DNA from: Hydractinia symbiolongicarpus
Taxonomy: Eukaryota; Cnidaria; Hydrozoa; Anthoathecata; Hydractiniidae
Assembly: GCF_029227915.1 (NCBI RefSeq)
Contig: NC_079884.1
Location: forward strand, 682,001-746,000
Length of the DNA: 64,000 nt
Direction of reading: 5' to 3'
Of this stretch, positions 1 through 11,152 are shown piece by piece. Under the pieces are notes generated by a model, which was given only the letters and a program-made list of their open reading frames with translations, was not told the DNA's origin and did no database searches. A program made the position numbers and the translations under genes. The first letter of the stretch is position 1. Each line of letters opens with the position of its first letter.

Positions 1-1920
1 GTTTTTGTTTTGAATAGCAACCGTCAATGTACTAGGGAATATTAAAGATAGTATTACTAACTAGGCAGTGATTACTAATCACCGAAACACGGATCCTTCT
101 GCCATAATCATCGATTATCGTGTGTTATCATTGATTATCACCATGAATGACTTTTAAGGGAACAAAATATATTAAGACACTCCTATATTTCTATGGAAGA
201 GTTTTTTTCCCGGATTGAAAAAGTATCATTACAGGCGCTATCATCATTGCCTTATTTTCTATCTTGTCTAAATCTACAAATTATTATTGTTATTGGCGAA
301 ACTGATTGTGCTCATCCTTTAAATGAAGTATAAACAAGAATTATAAATATCATCAATGCAAAGGTTGTCTTGATTTTAATGTTTTGGTGGTGTGAAATTA
401 TAAATTTGCTGGAGAAACACATAACGTTCATATGTAATATTACAAACTCGGCCTTATCACGGATTTGTAGCCTTAAAGGAAATGTAAGGAACTCAATAAA
501 CACTTAACCTTCGAACTCTTTTTTTACGAGGAAGTAATATTTTTTAAAGCAGTGTACTTCAAAACTGCCTTACTGAAGAAAAAATCGTAAAAAATCAGTT
601 ATTTACTTATAGCATTTTTATTATTATTTCCCTAATAGACAATCATTTAAAATACAAAAAAATCCTCTAATCACGCTTTTTCTGCATTACCATTTTATCG
701 CATCCACAAAATTATCTTAAAAAACGTAAAAGTATTGGGGTGATTTTTCGTATCAATAATTGCAACTCCTCTGCACTCAATCGCGACATTATTATGACTT
801 ACACGGCGCTGCTTTCGTCTAAAGGGAAATGTAATTCTTAGTGGACGTTGTTCCCTAAAATTTCGTCAAAATCAACTTGGTAAAGGACAAGCGATTTTTT
901 TGCATATAAAGTGTGGCCATTATCTGAGCGTACATTGAGACATTAAATATTACTAACTAGATAAAAACCCCATTAGGACGCATGGATATTTATAAATGTC
1001 AATCAATGACTAATTTAAGGGAAACCAAAACAGAAACAAATGGAGGCGTATGATTTCACTATAAAACGACATATACCATTGCTTTGTGGAAGAGTAATGG
1101 TAGTTGCAACGTTCTTCCTTTATTTTTACCGCCTTTCAATAGCTATTTATTGCGCTCAATTGCATTTCGCGGATTCATTGTTTACATGATGAACGTGACA
1201 GTTGACATTCACTTTGCCAAAATTTGCGTTCACTTCCAGAGTTCAATGATAAAATGTTAACCTAGTTTAGAATGAATAACGAATATAGGTAGTCTCAGCC
1301 ACAAGAACAAAGATAATTTTATCACTTGAATATAAGCGCCTTTTGTATCATTGAATATCTCTCCAGCAATATATAATGATATTTAATGTGTCTTCAGCAG
1401 CATTTAGTATCTGTTTATACATCACGAAGACTCTAAGTCGCCATAAGCTACTTATCAGCAAATATTAAATAAGTTGGGATCGAATATTGAAAATTATTCA
1501 GTCGAGCTTGTGATGCTCGAAGAAGCGGAACTAAGTCGAATATCATTAAAACGAGGCTGATAAATTTCGATATTCGATTTCACTGAATCCAGCACACGTT
1601 TTTTTATCCTCTAAAAAAAAGAAACAATATTTTGCAGTCGCTCTCCCCCGTCAATATTCTTTAGAATTAATTAAGTTGTGTTTTCTTCGAGCCAGTGAAA
1701 AGATAAAAGAGTGTTAAATATTTAGACGTCCAAAAATTTTCGATGGAGCAATTTGCTTACGGGTAACTGATAACTACCCTTATGGCATTGACATATTACT
1801 ACTGCTTCGTACATAATATTTTTAACATCACTGAATTTATTGTTGCCTACAGTTAAGTTGCATGGTACGAATAAATAAGATTGTTGTACTAAGAGAATCT
1901 AATAAATAGAAATACACAAG
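1..1920. other. AT-rich sequence without recognisable gene
   Basis: No ORF with protein-like composition, no RNA gene and no clear terminal inverted repeat was recognised. The only ORF longer than 60 codons (312-503, reverse) has random AT-rich composition. It could be intergenic, or an intron of a gene extending to the left. Confidence 0.5.
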
Positions 1921-2175
1921 CTACAAAAATGATACCGAATACCCAGGCGGATCCTTTAGGTACTGTTGGCATACTGATTGTAACTTTAACACTTCGTTTT
2001 TACCTTTCTGTTTACCTATTGCGACTAGCTCTACACGCTCTTGTTCACTGATGTTATTGACGATGCGTTTTACTCGTTGTTGCATCTGTTTCTTTAGCAC
2101 AATATACCGCTGCTTTTCCTGCACAAATAAGCTGAACTCAAAGTCGTTTACGAGCGAGTAGTCTGATACTCTCAT
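1921..2175 (-). CDS. Hypothetical protein, charged coiled-coil-like (island ORF A)
   Basis: An 84-codon ORF from an ATG at 2175. The middle is rich in Lys, Arg, Glu and Gln with helical character (RVKRIVNNISEQERVELVAI) and no membrane segment. Its start overlaps the stop of the upstream ORF in an ATGA junction. The composition is clearly protein-like, but I do not recognise the family. It may be a complete small protein or a piece of a longer one separated from its neighbour by a frameshift. Confidence 0.45.
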   Translation of the reverse strand: MRVSDYSLVNDFEFSLFVQEKQRYIVLKKQMQQRVKRIVNNISEQERVELVAIGKQKGKNEVLKLQSVCQQYLKDPPGYSVSFL

Positions 2176-2513
2176 GCTTCTGTGCCTTTACCTCTAACCT
2201 TCTCGAAGCATTCCTCAGACCTTATAACTCCTGTAGCTATACACATCGGTGCGCCTAGACCTGTGGCTAGTGCTCCGAGTCTGCACCTAGTAGTGATCAT
2301 GCAAACGCCTTGCAATCCATGATCACAATACCAAACCCACTTACTATGCATCTTGAACTTTTTTGCGAGTGTATCACTCTCTTTAATCCCCTTGTGGAGG
2401 TAATTCGCAATTTCTTCAATTTTTTTTAGTCTGTATGTCTGTTTTTCATCCTGCATGCTGTCGTCCTCAGGCGCAGTAGGTGATAATGTCGGATATAACT
2501 TCACACTATCCAT
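2172..2513 (-). CDS. Hypothetical protein with C-terminal hydrophobic Gly/Ala-rich segment (island ORF B)
   Basis: A 113-codon ORF from an ATG at 2513. The N-terminal 50 residues are polar and helical (KKIEEIANYLHKGIKE...). Residues about 70-97 form a hydrophobic Gly/Ala-rich stretch (LGALATGLGAPMCIATGV) that could insert in a membrane. The stop overlaps the start of ORF A by four bases. That pattern, a polar helical head followed by a glycine-rich hydrophobic tail, is the only functional hint. No family is assigned. Confidence 0.45.
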   Translation of the reverse strand: MDSVKLYPTLSPTAPEDDSMQDEKQTYRLKKIEEIANYLHKGIKESDTLAKKFKMHSKWVWYCDHGLQGVCMITTRCRLGALATGLGAPMCIATGVIRSEECFEKVRGKGTEA

Positions 2514-2750
2514 ACTTTTTCTATCAGCACCTGCATGGTAATTGCTGTAAAAGCTACATTTTTGTCATAATGGTATTTCACTGGAGACTGTCTGTTAGCC
2601 TCTTCAGAGGAAGGGAGATAGCGGGTAAAAATTACATGTAATCATAATTTCGTAGGTTGTTTCTCTGATATTGAGTATAGCAAGAATCGTAGACTTTTTA
2701 CCAACAGAAACACAATAGTGGTTATTCAGCTGAGGACAGACAAGTCGTAG

Positions 2751-2960
2751 TCAATTGTACATAACAGTCTTGTACCACTTACCACAGTCGCCCTTCGTGA
2801 AATAGTTGCCATCAGCCGGCTCCGTACGACTCCTCAAATCCCATTGCTTACGGTCAATCGAAACACGAATCCTACAGAGACCATTCTTGCGCACAAAAGC
2901 CATGACTTTTCCCTTGACTTTTGCGTTAATATGTGCCGCTATATCTTCAATCGTATACAA
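2751..2960 (-). CDS. Hypothetical small basic protein (island ORF C)
   Basis: A 69-codon open frame without a good ATG: it opens at a TTG, so it may be a 5'-truncated or frameshifted remnant. The sequence is Lys/Arg rich with several Trp and Cys residues (RIRVSIDRKQWDLRSRTEP; GDCGKWYKTV) and reads like a small beta-rich domain. It lies upstream of ORF B on the same strand with a gap of about 240 bases. The family is not recognised. Confidence 0.35.
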   Translation of the reverse strand: MYTIEDIAAHINAKVKGKVMAFVRKNGLCRIRVSIDRKQWDLRSRTEPADGNYFTKGDCGKWYKTVMYN

Positions 2961-3168
2961 CCTGTTCTTGAACGTGATTCAGGTAAAATTGTGAGCTAGC
3001 CCCACTTTTGTGATAATGGCACTGTTGGTGAGCAACATGTTAAACCACGTAGGTCGAATACTGATCGACGCAATCCTCGTATACTGCCCTAGGTAATTGT
3101 CGAAAAGCGTGGGTGTAACGATGTCTGTCATACAGAGTCGTTTATATTACTTCTACAAGAAAAGATGA

Positions 3169-3513
3169 ACATTGACTCGTATAATTCAAGTGCTTAGTAC
3201 AAAGTTGAATCAGGGAGAATGGCCCCTGCCTATCACAAAGTTAAAACACATATCGACATGCAACGCGCGTATACCAGTGGTATTACCAGAGTTTACCAAA
3301 TATCCTAACAGAATCCTAAAAACAGGCAGGGCAGCCGTTGGGGTACTGGAACATTCGGGTCAATTTCACAACGCATTGTGCTACAAAAGCACTGGGATTT
3401 CTATAAAGCATATGACGGATCTTCAACACTTACAAACACACTATTTTGCTTCCATTGCTACTACCATGTGCAACGTATATGGGAAGTATGAAAGTAAGCA
3501 TGCCTTTCGATGA
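3169..3513 (+). pseudogene. Forward-strand island ORF D, start not visible
   Basis: About 115 codons are open after an in-frame stop at 3166-3168, with no early ATG, so it is probably a fragment. The residues look like real protein (LNQGEWPLPITKLKHISTC; IKHMTDLQHLQTHYFASIA). Its TGA stop at 3511-3513 overlaps the ATG of the next ORF in another frame. A single indel would join the two, so either an overlapping gene pair or a frameshift is possible. Unknown family. Confidence 0.35.
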
Positions 3514-3689
3514 TGGTTTCAGCTGGTACAAGAATCCTTACTCAACATTTGGATCTCCAAAAGTGTGTTGCGAGTAGATTTAGAACAGTAGGTGCTATAA
3601 TTGCCAATTGTGACAGGTGGCAACATGTTGAGGGTGACTACGCGAAACTCATCATGCCTACAAGTCAGGGTTTTACCTCTTTAGGTTGA
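3510..3689 (+). pseudogene. Forward-strand island ORF E (59 codons)
   Basis: It begins ATGATG at 3510, overlapping the stop of ORF D, and ends TGA at 3687-3689. Composition is balanced, with motifs such as RFRTVGAIIANCDRWQHVEG. This is probably the continuation of ORF D after a frameshift. A third short open frame, 3686-3946, follows directly in yet another frame, which supports decay of one longer gene. No homolog recognised. Confidence 0.3.
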
Positions 3690-4289
3690 CCAAGCTTGGC
3701 ATGTCCATAGGAGTTTATACAGTGTTGATACTTGAAAAGGTTGAAGCAGTTTTCACTCTTTCCGGCAGCCAAAACATGCTTTCCTGTATGTACAGCTTGA
3801 ACATCCGAGGACAGGATCCTAGAGAAGTGTATAAAAAATATGATGCTTTTACTATTATTTTGTGTCGCCCTGCTCAGTGGCAGCGTAAGCAGTGGAAGCA
3901 CCGGAGCACGGCGAGAAAGGTTGGCCAATTAGACCCACTTGCCTGATCTGGGAGGCAGTAAGCCAGATGGCACCGATATAAGGTGCCGTGGGAGGTAAGC
4001 TTGTAAATTGTCTGACTGGGATCACTTGCTCATCCCCACAAGATCCGTGCTCATATAAAGCGTGAAGGAGATACATCTCAGTAATTTCTTTTAAAATCAC
4101 CCGTTGCCAATTTGCAGGTTGCTTTGTTTTCACATTCAGTTTTGTAACTCCCGCGTAAATTATAAAAGTAACGGTTGCTCATTGTTATTTCTGCATAATT
4201 ATAAATTATTGCTCTTATAACGCCGTAACTGCTGCAGACGTCGAGACTTTGTGCAATGAACACTCACATCCTCGTTTCAAATGTGCTGA

Positions 4290-4601
4290 TCTCGGGAGAT
4301 TCTTGGGATTCTTGGGATTGAAGATATCCTTACCTCTTGCAGAGCGCTCAAAATAGCTGAGGAAACTCGTGCTAAAATACTTGCTACGGGGTGGGCAAAC
4401 CATGCAAGCCTTAAGAAAGGTAAAAATTTGTACGATCTATTTGTCACATCGGATGCTGCTCTGGAGATTACTGATTTAACGAACCCACAGATCAGATTCG
4501 TCTGTACAAGACTCTTGTCATCAAACCGGTTTAGCGCCAGTTTGTTCACCCTTGGGGTTTGCTTTTTCTGCTGGATCAGCACAAAGTTTCGTAGTATATA
4601 A
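4290..4601 (+). pseudogene. Forward-strand island ORF F, no start codon
   Basis: About 103 codons are open from just after a TGA at 4287-4289 to a TAA at 4599-4601, with no ATG at the beginning. The translated frame has a protein-like pattern: an amphipathic helix (LKIAEETRAKILATGWANHA), then a segment ending in a hydrophobic tail (LFTLGVCFFCW). The reverse strand is also open here, but with poorer, Ser/Arg/Ile-biased composition, so I prefer the forward frame. Family unknown. Confidence 0.3.
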
Positions 4602-5957
4602 AAAAACAAAAGTTTAGTTAGTTATTTGCTCAATGTTTGTTATATTTTGACCTTGTATTAGTTTTTTATGTCTATCGTATTTTATGTATTTTTACTTACT
4701 TGTAGTTTGAACCTGATCTTTGATCCACTACTTTTCGTCGGTGCGGCTTCTAGCGTCTTCATCAACACATTCCTTCAAGGTACAGACTTATCTTATCATT
4801 GACGCAGCAAAATGTCTTTTTTCACCTTCTTTAAAGAGATTGGTCGTGAAAAAAATATTTAATCGAGGCTTTGGAAGAAAAAGGTAAACAAATGTCAATG
4901 ATAAAAAGTATTTTATTTTGAGCCATAGATAGAAAAGGATTTATTAGCAATACTAAATAAGCTCAGACCTTGGTAAATATATCATTAAGATCTCTCTTAG
5001 CCAGGCAGAGCTAGATAGCTTTTAATTGACCTGTTGTTGTGGTCCAACAAATCTTACTAAGGTAGAACATAACATATAAACAAATAGATTTTGTAGAAAG
5101 ATTGAGGCTTAAAATGATTGAAAAATAATATCACAAAAAGAACATAGAGAGAGCTGAAGTTTTATTAATAAGACTCTTAAAAAACACAAACGCACACTCA
5201 AAAACATGGGGAACATCTTTCAAGGAAAAATTTTCACCGAATCAATTGTTACTATTATTCGAAACGTGTGTATACTTCAACGTAATGTTACATTGTAAAT
5301 ACTTGCAATATACGTACAACAAAATAAATTTAAAAATGCTCAAAATATAGAAATATATGAACAATTTCAAGCTAAAAAGAATTATTTATTCAACAGTTTA
5401 GCTTTACAATGTTGGTTAAGATTAGGTTAAATAGCAAATATTTGAAATAGGGCTATCACTGTTAAGAAGATCAAATTTTTAGCCAGGGGCAATGACAAGA
5501 TGTTGGTTACCTTTAGCAAATAAACAAACCAAACCAAAATATAAATTTTATACATTCTATACATAAACGTGTGCAAAACAATAATATCACTTATACTGAT
5601 TATACTAATACTTAGCTGTACAATGAGAAGAATAACTGAGTCAACATAGATTTTAGCTTGGGTGGGGTGAGATAGACTAATTAAGTAAAAGAGAGAGCGC
5701 TTTGAACAAAATTCCATGAATGAATGGACTGTAGTCGAATAGAATTTGAGCCAAAAGATTTGGTGGACACAGTGGGGGATTTATCAGACCAACAGTAGAT
5801 CCACGAGTCCGATTGTAAAGAAAAGTTACATTTTTCATATGAACCAAATCAGGAAATTTTAAAATACCAAGATTAAAGAAAAGGGAGGTGGAATGGGATT
5901 GTTGCTGTTCAAATGAGGTGACTCTCACTGCTCAAAGGTTGAAGACAGTAAATACGG
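4602..5957. other. AT-rich sequence without recognisable gene
   Basis: Only low-complexity reverse ORFs (5427-5717, 5677-5928) with strong Ile/Leu/Phe bias are seen. The right part may be the decayed 3' end of the LINE relic that starts at 5958. No RNA gene or clean repeat was recognised. Confidence 0.4.
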
Positions 5958-6480
5958 TCAATGAAGTGATGAAGCTATAGCTCCATTAACCCTCTTGAGT
6001 TTGATGGCAACCTCATTGATCTGAGATTTCCAACTAAGTTCAAAATCTAGTAAAATGCTAAGTTCCTTATTGCAGTTACTACGGAAGAGTCTTTTGCTGT
6101 TGATGAAGATTTTCAAGTCATAGTTTATAGGTTCAAGCTTGTGCTTAAGCAGGATATATTCAGTTTTACTTGCATTCAAAGAGATTTTGTTGCCGTTGAG
6201 CCATTGAGAAAGAAACTTCAAATCCATGTTGATTCTTTTTGAAAGGGACTTTAACGACTTGTTAAAACATATTAAGTAAGTCTCATCAGCAAAATGATGA
6301 ACCAATGAATATTTGATAGCATAATAAAGGTCATTTATATAAATGAGAAGCACATGGACCCTTGCGGGAAACCATGACTAATAAATCTGTAACTGGATTT
6401 AAGGAGCAAAATAGATCAAGATACCAAAGTGGAACAGTTTTCTAAGAGGATTGGTCAACAGTGTCAAAAGGCTTCTGGAG
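5958..6480 (-). pseudogene. LINE reverse transcriptase remnant
   Basis: On the reverse strand I can read the RT motif A region FDTVDQ near 6470-6453, then GFPQGS near 6390-6363 (motif B). After a frameshift come IYINDL and FADE (motif C; normally F/YADD), followed by typical RT palm-to-thumb sequence (WLNGNKISLNASKTEYILL). The second Asp of motif C is Glu, and the frame is interrupted between motifs B and C, so no active enzyme can be made. Family knowledge: these motifs bind Mg2+ and prime cDNA synthesis. Confidence 0.78.
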
Positions 6481-7529
6481 GTCAATAAAAACACCACGCA
6501 TACTGACCATTATTAATGCGTCCATAATATGTGTGCTGTGGAGTGTTTTCGCCTGAATTCAAACTGTTGAGAGGACAAAATATCATGTTGTGATGTGACA
6601 CGTTTGTAGATCAGTTTTTTAACTTTTTCAATATTAGATAGCAAAGAGATCGGTCTATAATTTGTGCAGTCAAGTTTGGATCCTTTTTTAAATACAGGAA
6701 TAACCTTGGCAATTTTTAATTGGCATGGAAATACACCAGAAGAGAAAGAAAGATTGATCAGAATTGAGAGTGGCTTGGCAAATTCAGATTTGAAAACACA
6801 TTGAAAAGAGCTAATAATTGACTAGAAATACTAAATGGACCTACAGGCAATACATGAAGCCAATTCATCAATGTCAGTTGGCGAGAGAAAAATCGAAATA
6901 GAATTTCTGTTTTCATGAAAATGAGAGAAGTGCTTTGGAGAAAAAGGAATATTGGTATCAGTGTATGGTATAAGCAATAGAAGAGAAATGATCATTGAAG
7001 GAATTAGAAATTACAGAGGGATCATTGGCATTAGTGTTATGAAGATTGAGACAGGTAGGAAAAAGAAGATTTAGACTTTTTGGAAGATATGATAAAATTG
7101 ATGCCTTGCCACACCTTGTGAATACTGCCCAGGTTATCACTGAAATAGCTTGCATAAAATATTTCCTTCTCCACCTGGACAAGGTTACAATTAAGTTTCT
7201 ATACTGCCTATAACGTTTACTGAGATCATATCTAAAGGATCTTTAGTCTTTATAAAGGATTTATAAAGACGATCACGTTGATAAATAGACTTAATAATAC
7301 CTTTAGTCATCCAAGGATTTAAATCACGTTTGTGTTGGCGCTTAGTCAGTGCTTTTGTTGGTGCATACTGCTCCAGAAGGCCTTAAACTCTGTTGAAGAA
7401 TTTGTCGAAAGAGAGGTCTGCATTGCCAAAAGTTATTTTAAGAGTTTGTTCCCAGTTTGCATCAAGAATAAAACTTTCACGATCAAAATTTTTTCAATCT
7501 CTGACACCAGTCTTAACATTAGAAAGAGA

Positions 7530-8201
7530 TTACAATGTTTTTTTGTTTGTTTTTTTGTTAAAGATAACGAATTGAGGCAAGTGGTCAGAGATTGTAGTAC
7601 AGATATTACCAGACATGGTGTCAAGGTCAGATGCGTTAGAGATTATATTATCTATAAGAATACCGGGGGAGTTTGTTATTCTAGTAGGAAAAGTGATGTG
7701 AGGAAGCAAGGAGAAAGGGAAAGTTAAATCTAAAAATTTCTCGACGGGTTTATCTGTGTCACAGTTTAAGCACTTAATGTTAAAATCCCCTAAAAGAACC
7801 AGCATTTTCTTTTCTTTAGAGACAACTTTTAACAAATACAGTGAATTGAAATCAGCTACCGACATACAGGGATGTATGTAGGTGCATCCAACAACTATAC
7901 CCCTCCCCCTGTTTTGGGTCATCTCTATAAAAACAGATGCAAGCTCTTTACTTTTGAGCAAGTTGGTTTAATTCAACACGGCATACATAATCGAGTGATG
8001 ATGATGTATATAAAAGTGCCCCGCCATTATTAGAATTAGAAGGGGTATGTTTAAAAGAATAGTTATGTAGGGAGAGGGAACATTTTGGGTGGAGATCTTA
8101 GTCTCAGTAATACCAATGATGCTGAAGTCAAACCCACAATGGCTTATTAGGAGCTTAAGTTCGTCAAGATGGAGCGAAAGAGAGGCAATACTTAAATGCA
8201 A
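7530..8201 (-). pseudogene. LINE endonuclease (EEP family) remnant
   Basis: Two adjacent reverse frames (7968-8201 and 7530-7961) together show the endonuclease/exonuclease/phosphatase pattern of LINEs: HLDELKLLIS then IIGITETKI (the ITETK metal-site motif), later LLGDFNIKCL (GDFN motif), and at the end ISDHLPQFV (the SDH motif with the catalytic His). A break near 7965 changes frame. The N-terminal catalytic Asn region is not clear. It is a dead copy, because the frame is broken and the downstream RT is damaged. Confidence 0.75.
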
Positions 8202-8480
8202 TGCAGAAAAAATTGTCTTGCAAAACTCATTGGAGGCAAATTCTTCAATTTTTTAATACTTATAGTTGACTCCTCCCATGTCATAGAACTGATTACAAAT
8301 TTTAGTTGAAAAGGAATTTGATTGCAAGAAGAAAGGTCTCAATAAATTCATTGAGATGGCAGAGAAGCTCTCAATACCATTACAAACAGGGGAATCATTT
8401 TGTAGCAGAGAGAAGATTTCTTTGCGACATTCGATGCAGTGCCAATTATCATTTGGAATTTCGTAGGAAGGTATAAACAA

Positions 8481-9266
8481 TATTAGTCAGAACTGATAGC
8501 TCCTGGAGAAATTCTTTATTGGCTAGCAATATTGATTTAAATTCTATGTGGTTAGCCCCCTCGAGGGTATAGCTCATGACATGTTTAGAGCAGCTTTTGA
8601 AACCTAAACCGAACTAAGATAGTAGATTAGTAAAGCCTTTTTGATATAACTTTTAAAAACGATAACTAGCCACAACTTGCTTTTTCACAAAAACTTCAAA
8701 GTTTTTAATGTCACGAGTTTTCCAAGACCGCCATTTTTATTAAAAAAACGTGGTATAATACACCGAGTATATTATAAGGGACACTTTATTAACACCGAAA
8801 ATCTACAGTTGAATTTTGGCCTTCAACTTTAGCTAGCTATCATCCTTCATTAAAAGGTTATTACTAAAGTGAAGAATAAACGCTTACCTTCGTACATCTA
8901 TGAAGAATTCATATTCCGTTCAGTATTTCTTGAAAAAAACACGTTTTTTTTTTTTCTATACATACGATAACAACAAATATGGCTGGTTGACCTTCGAGCT
9001 TTTTCTCCAACTGATTTCCTTGGAAATTGTGCAGGTAAATCATTTCGAAGGCGAGAATAAGCCCCTGAGAGCTTTTTAACCAATTAACTTTGGCGGAATT
9101 CAGTGGATAACCTGATGATTTTCTTAATCTTTTTATGTAAAATTGTCGGGATTCTGTACTGAAAGAATCGGTAATTAGTCATATTGCGAGTAACGCACAA
9201 AATGAGCTGGAACCTAGTAACGAGCCTTCTCGCATTGTTTGTCTTAACAATGAGAATTTGAATAAA
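8481..9266. other. Intergenic sequence, possibly upstream end of the LINE relic
   Basis: Nothing with clear coding character. The first 100 bases may belong to the 5' end of the LINE relic. A 61-codon reverse ORF (8898-9083) has no recognisable features. Confidence 0.35.
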
Positions 9267-9417
9267 CTAGTCGTTAGCCCGTGTAAAAATCCACAGGTTC
9301 GCCCTCCTTGTTATACCGCATATTGCGTACGTCTCGCTACATGCGCAGCTAAGCTACCTTTTTGCGTGACAGACAGACGGCCGGACAGACGTATACATAT
9401 CAGTATTTTAATATAGA
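9267..9417 (-). mobile_element. Short non-autonomous Helitron-like element
   Basis: On the reverse strand it begins TCTATATTAAAATAC (9417 downward), passes through a stretch of CTGTC repeats and ends with an imperfect hairpin (CTGTGG...ACACGGG) followed by CTAG at 9267-9270 and a T. The Helitron signature is a 5' TC, a 3' hairpin about 10 bases before a CTRR end, insertion between A and T and no target-site duplication; all fit. Length is 151 bp with no coding capacity. Confidence 0.65.
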
Positions 9418-9997
9418 TCTCTTATAATAATACGGAGCTTCTGTCTGTGACTTTTGCAAAGTGGATAAAATTTCTTTGATAAAGTCTATAAAATATCGCC
9501 TATAAATTTGTTCTGTAAATTAGCAAACTTTGACGTTAAGGCAATATTGACGTCAAAGGAAAGTATATTAAGATTAGTGAAGCCATTGCATTGCACTTTT
9601 AAATTTAAGGCTTAATAACATGGAAACGGGTGGAAATAACTGACGTCATCTCCTGCGTGGGTAACTAGGGACCACCTAGGACCAATTTGGGTAAGTTTCC
9701 CAAACCTGGGTCCCCAAATCCGTTTCGGAATGGGTGGGTTGATGACGTCATCAAAAAACCTTTAAACCCTAATATCTCTGCAACCGTTTGTCAAAAGTAC
9801 ATAATCCTATACATTTTCTTGATCAGCGTTTCAAGATCTATACGATAGAGGCAACAGGTATACAAATTTCTAAAAAAAAATTATTAGTTTTGACGGGGCC
9901 ATTGCTGACGTCAGCAAAATCTTTACATCCTTATATCTCATTAACATCAAAATTTTCATCCTGCTTTAGTGGATTTTCCACGGGCTTTATCGACTAG
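9418..9997 (+). mobile_element. Non-autonomous Helitron-like element, copy 1 of a head-to-tail pair
   Basis: It starts TCTCTTATAATAATACGG after an A at 9417 and ends GTGGATTTTCCACGGG (hairpin), then CTAG at 9994-9997. The inside carries sequence shared with copy 2 and with the 28.5-29.4 kb pair: a CCCTAATATCTCTGCAACCG motif, repeated TGACGTCA-type palindromes, and GACCAATTTGGGT. No helicase or Rep ORF is present. The next element begins at the following base. Confidence 0.72.
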
Positions 9998-10716
9998 TCT
10001 CTTATAATAATACGGAGCTTCTGTCTGTGACTTTTGCAAAGTGGATAAAATATAAAATACATATACATACATAAAACGGTTCTGCAATTTATCAAACTTT
10101 AACGGTAAACAATATTAACGTCAAAGGAAAGTATATTAACATAAGTGAAGCCATTACAGTGCACTTAAAACTTTGAGGCCAAATAACTTGGAAACGAAGT
10201 GGTGACGTCAATAATTTTTCACCGCGTGGGTAACTAGGGACCTCCTGGGACCAATTTGGGTAAGTTTTCCAAACCTGGGTCCCAAAATCTGTTTCGGGAT
10301 GGACGGGTTAATGACGTCATCAAAAAATCTTCAAACCCTAATATCTCTGCAACCGTTTCTCAAAAGTACATGATCCTATATATTTCCTTGATCATTGTTT
10401 CAGAATCTATACGATGAAGGCAACAGGCATACAAATTTCTAAAAAAAATTTTTGGGGTTTTGACAGGCCATTGCTGCCGTCAGGAAACATTTTAAACCTT
10501 TATATCTCATTAATTGCTTATTAAAACCACATGATCATATACGTTGTCTTGATCAGCAGTTTACGCTCTACACAATAGAGGCAACGTGAAAACAAATTTC
10601 CATGAAAAAATATTTTGTTGTTGACAGATTGTTGCTGACGTCATCAAAATTTAAATAATGGTTCTTTTTACTGTTATTCTGTCTAAGTGGATTTTTCCAC
10701 GGGTTTTATCGACTAG
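9998..10716 (+). mobile_element. Non-autonomous Helitron-like element, copy 2
   Basis: It starts with the same TCTCTTATAATAATACGG directly after the CTAG of copy 1, and ends with a hairpin (GTGGATTTTTCCACGGG) and CTAG at 10713-10716, followed by T. It is a diverged repeat of copy 1 with an extra internal segment (about 10500-10660) repeating the ATCTCATTAAT / TTGCTGACGTCA block. 719 bp, non-coding. Confidence 0.72.
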
Positions 10717-11152
10717 TCCTTTAATATTTTGATCTATGATGAAGAATATAAAGGCAATATCTTCGTATATTGTGATTGCGAATTTTGGCTGATTAAATCT
10801 TTTAAATCCGCAATCTTTTCTGAATGATGACGCAATCTTTTCTGGCGCAATAATTTTCTTATTATTTATTGCATATTATAATTACAAATAGTTGTTTTGT
10901 GGTTGATAGGTGGAAACATTTAATAGATTTAATAATAATGCTCACGGCTATTATAAGCTGTAATAAAAATTATCCGCCATTTACCTGCAATTGTGTAGTT
11001 ATATTTGACCTAACAACCTAGAGATCATCAGTCGAATTTTATGGCGTTGTGCTGTGTGATTATTTAAATTCATCACAATGTTATTTAGAATAAACTTTTT
11101 GTGTCTTCTTTAACTTATACATGTACTTTTCTTTTTTTAGTAACTTTAAATT
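10717..11152. other. Upstream region of the Mpv17-like gene
   Basis: AT-rich. A good acceptor-like polypyrimidine tract ending TTTTTTTAG lies about 13 bases before the ATG at 11153, so a 5'-UTR intron may end here. No promoter element can be called with confidence. Confidence 0.35.

Larger units (their letters stand above)
1921..4601. other. Compact multi-ORF island of unknown origin (mobile or virus-like relic)
   Basis: This stretch is richer in G+C than its surroundings and packed with short intronless ORFs: three on the reverse strand (1921-2960) and a series on the forward strand (3169-4601). Neighbouring ORFs overlap by ATGA-type junctions at 2172-2175 and 3510-3513. The outward-facing, dense layout is unlike the intron-rich genes elsewhere in the window and suggests an inserted element, now partly broken by frameshifts. 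I see no polymerase, integrase, protease or capsid motif that would name the family, and no terminal repeats. Confidence 0.5.
5958..8480 (-). mobile_element. Non-LTR retrotransposon (LINE) relic, jockey/CR1-like
   Basis: Reading on the reverse strand, pieces occur in the order of a LINE pol ORF: a Cys-containing WHCIEC segment (8253-8480) like the finger that often precedes the endonuclease in such elements, then an apurinic-type endonuclease (7530-8201), a linker (6958-7182), and a reverse transcriptase (about 6480 down to 5958). Frames change several times and stops interrupt it, so it is inactive. No poly(A) tail or target-site duplication was identified. The order of domains is what supports the call; the clade is a guess. 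Confidence 0.8.
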
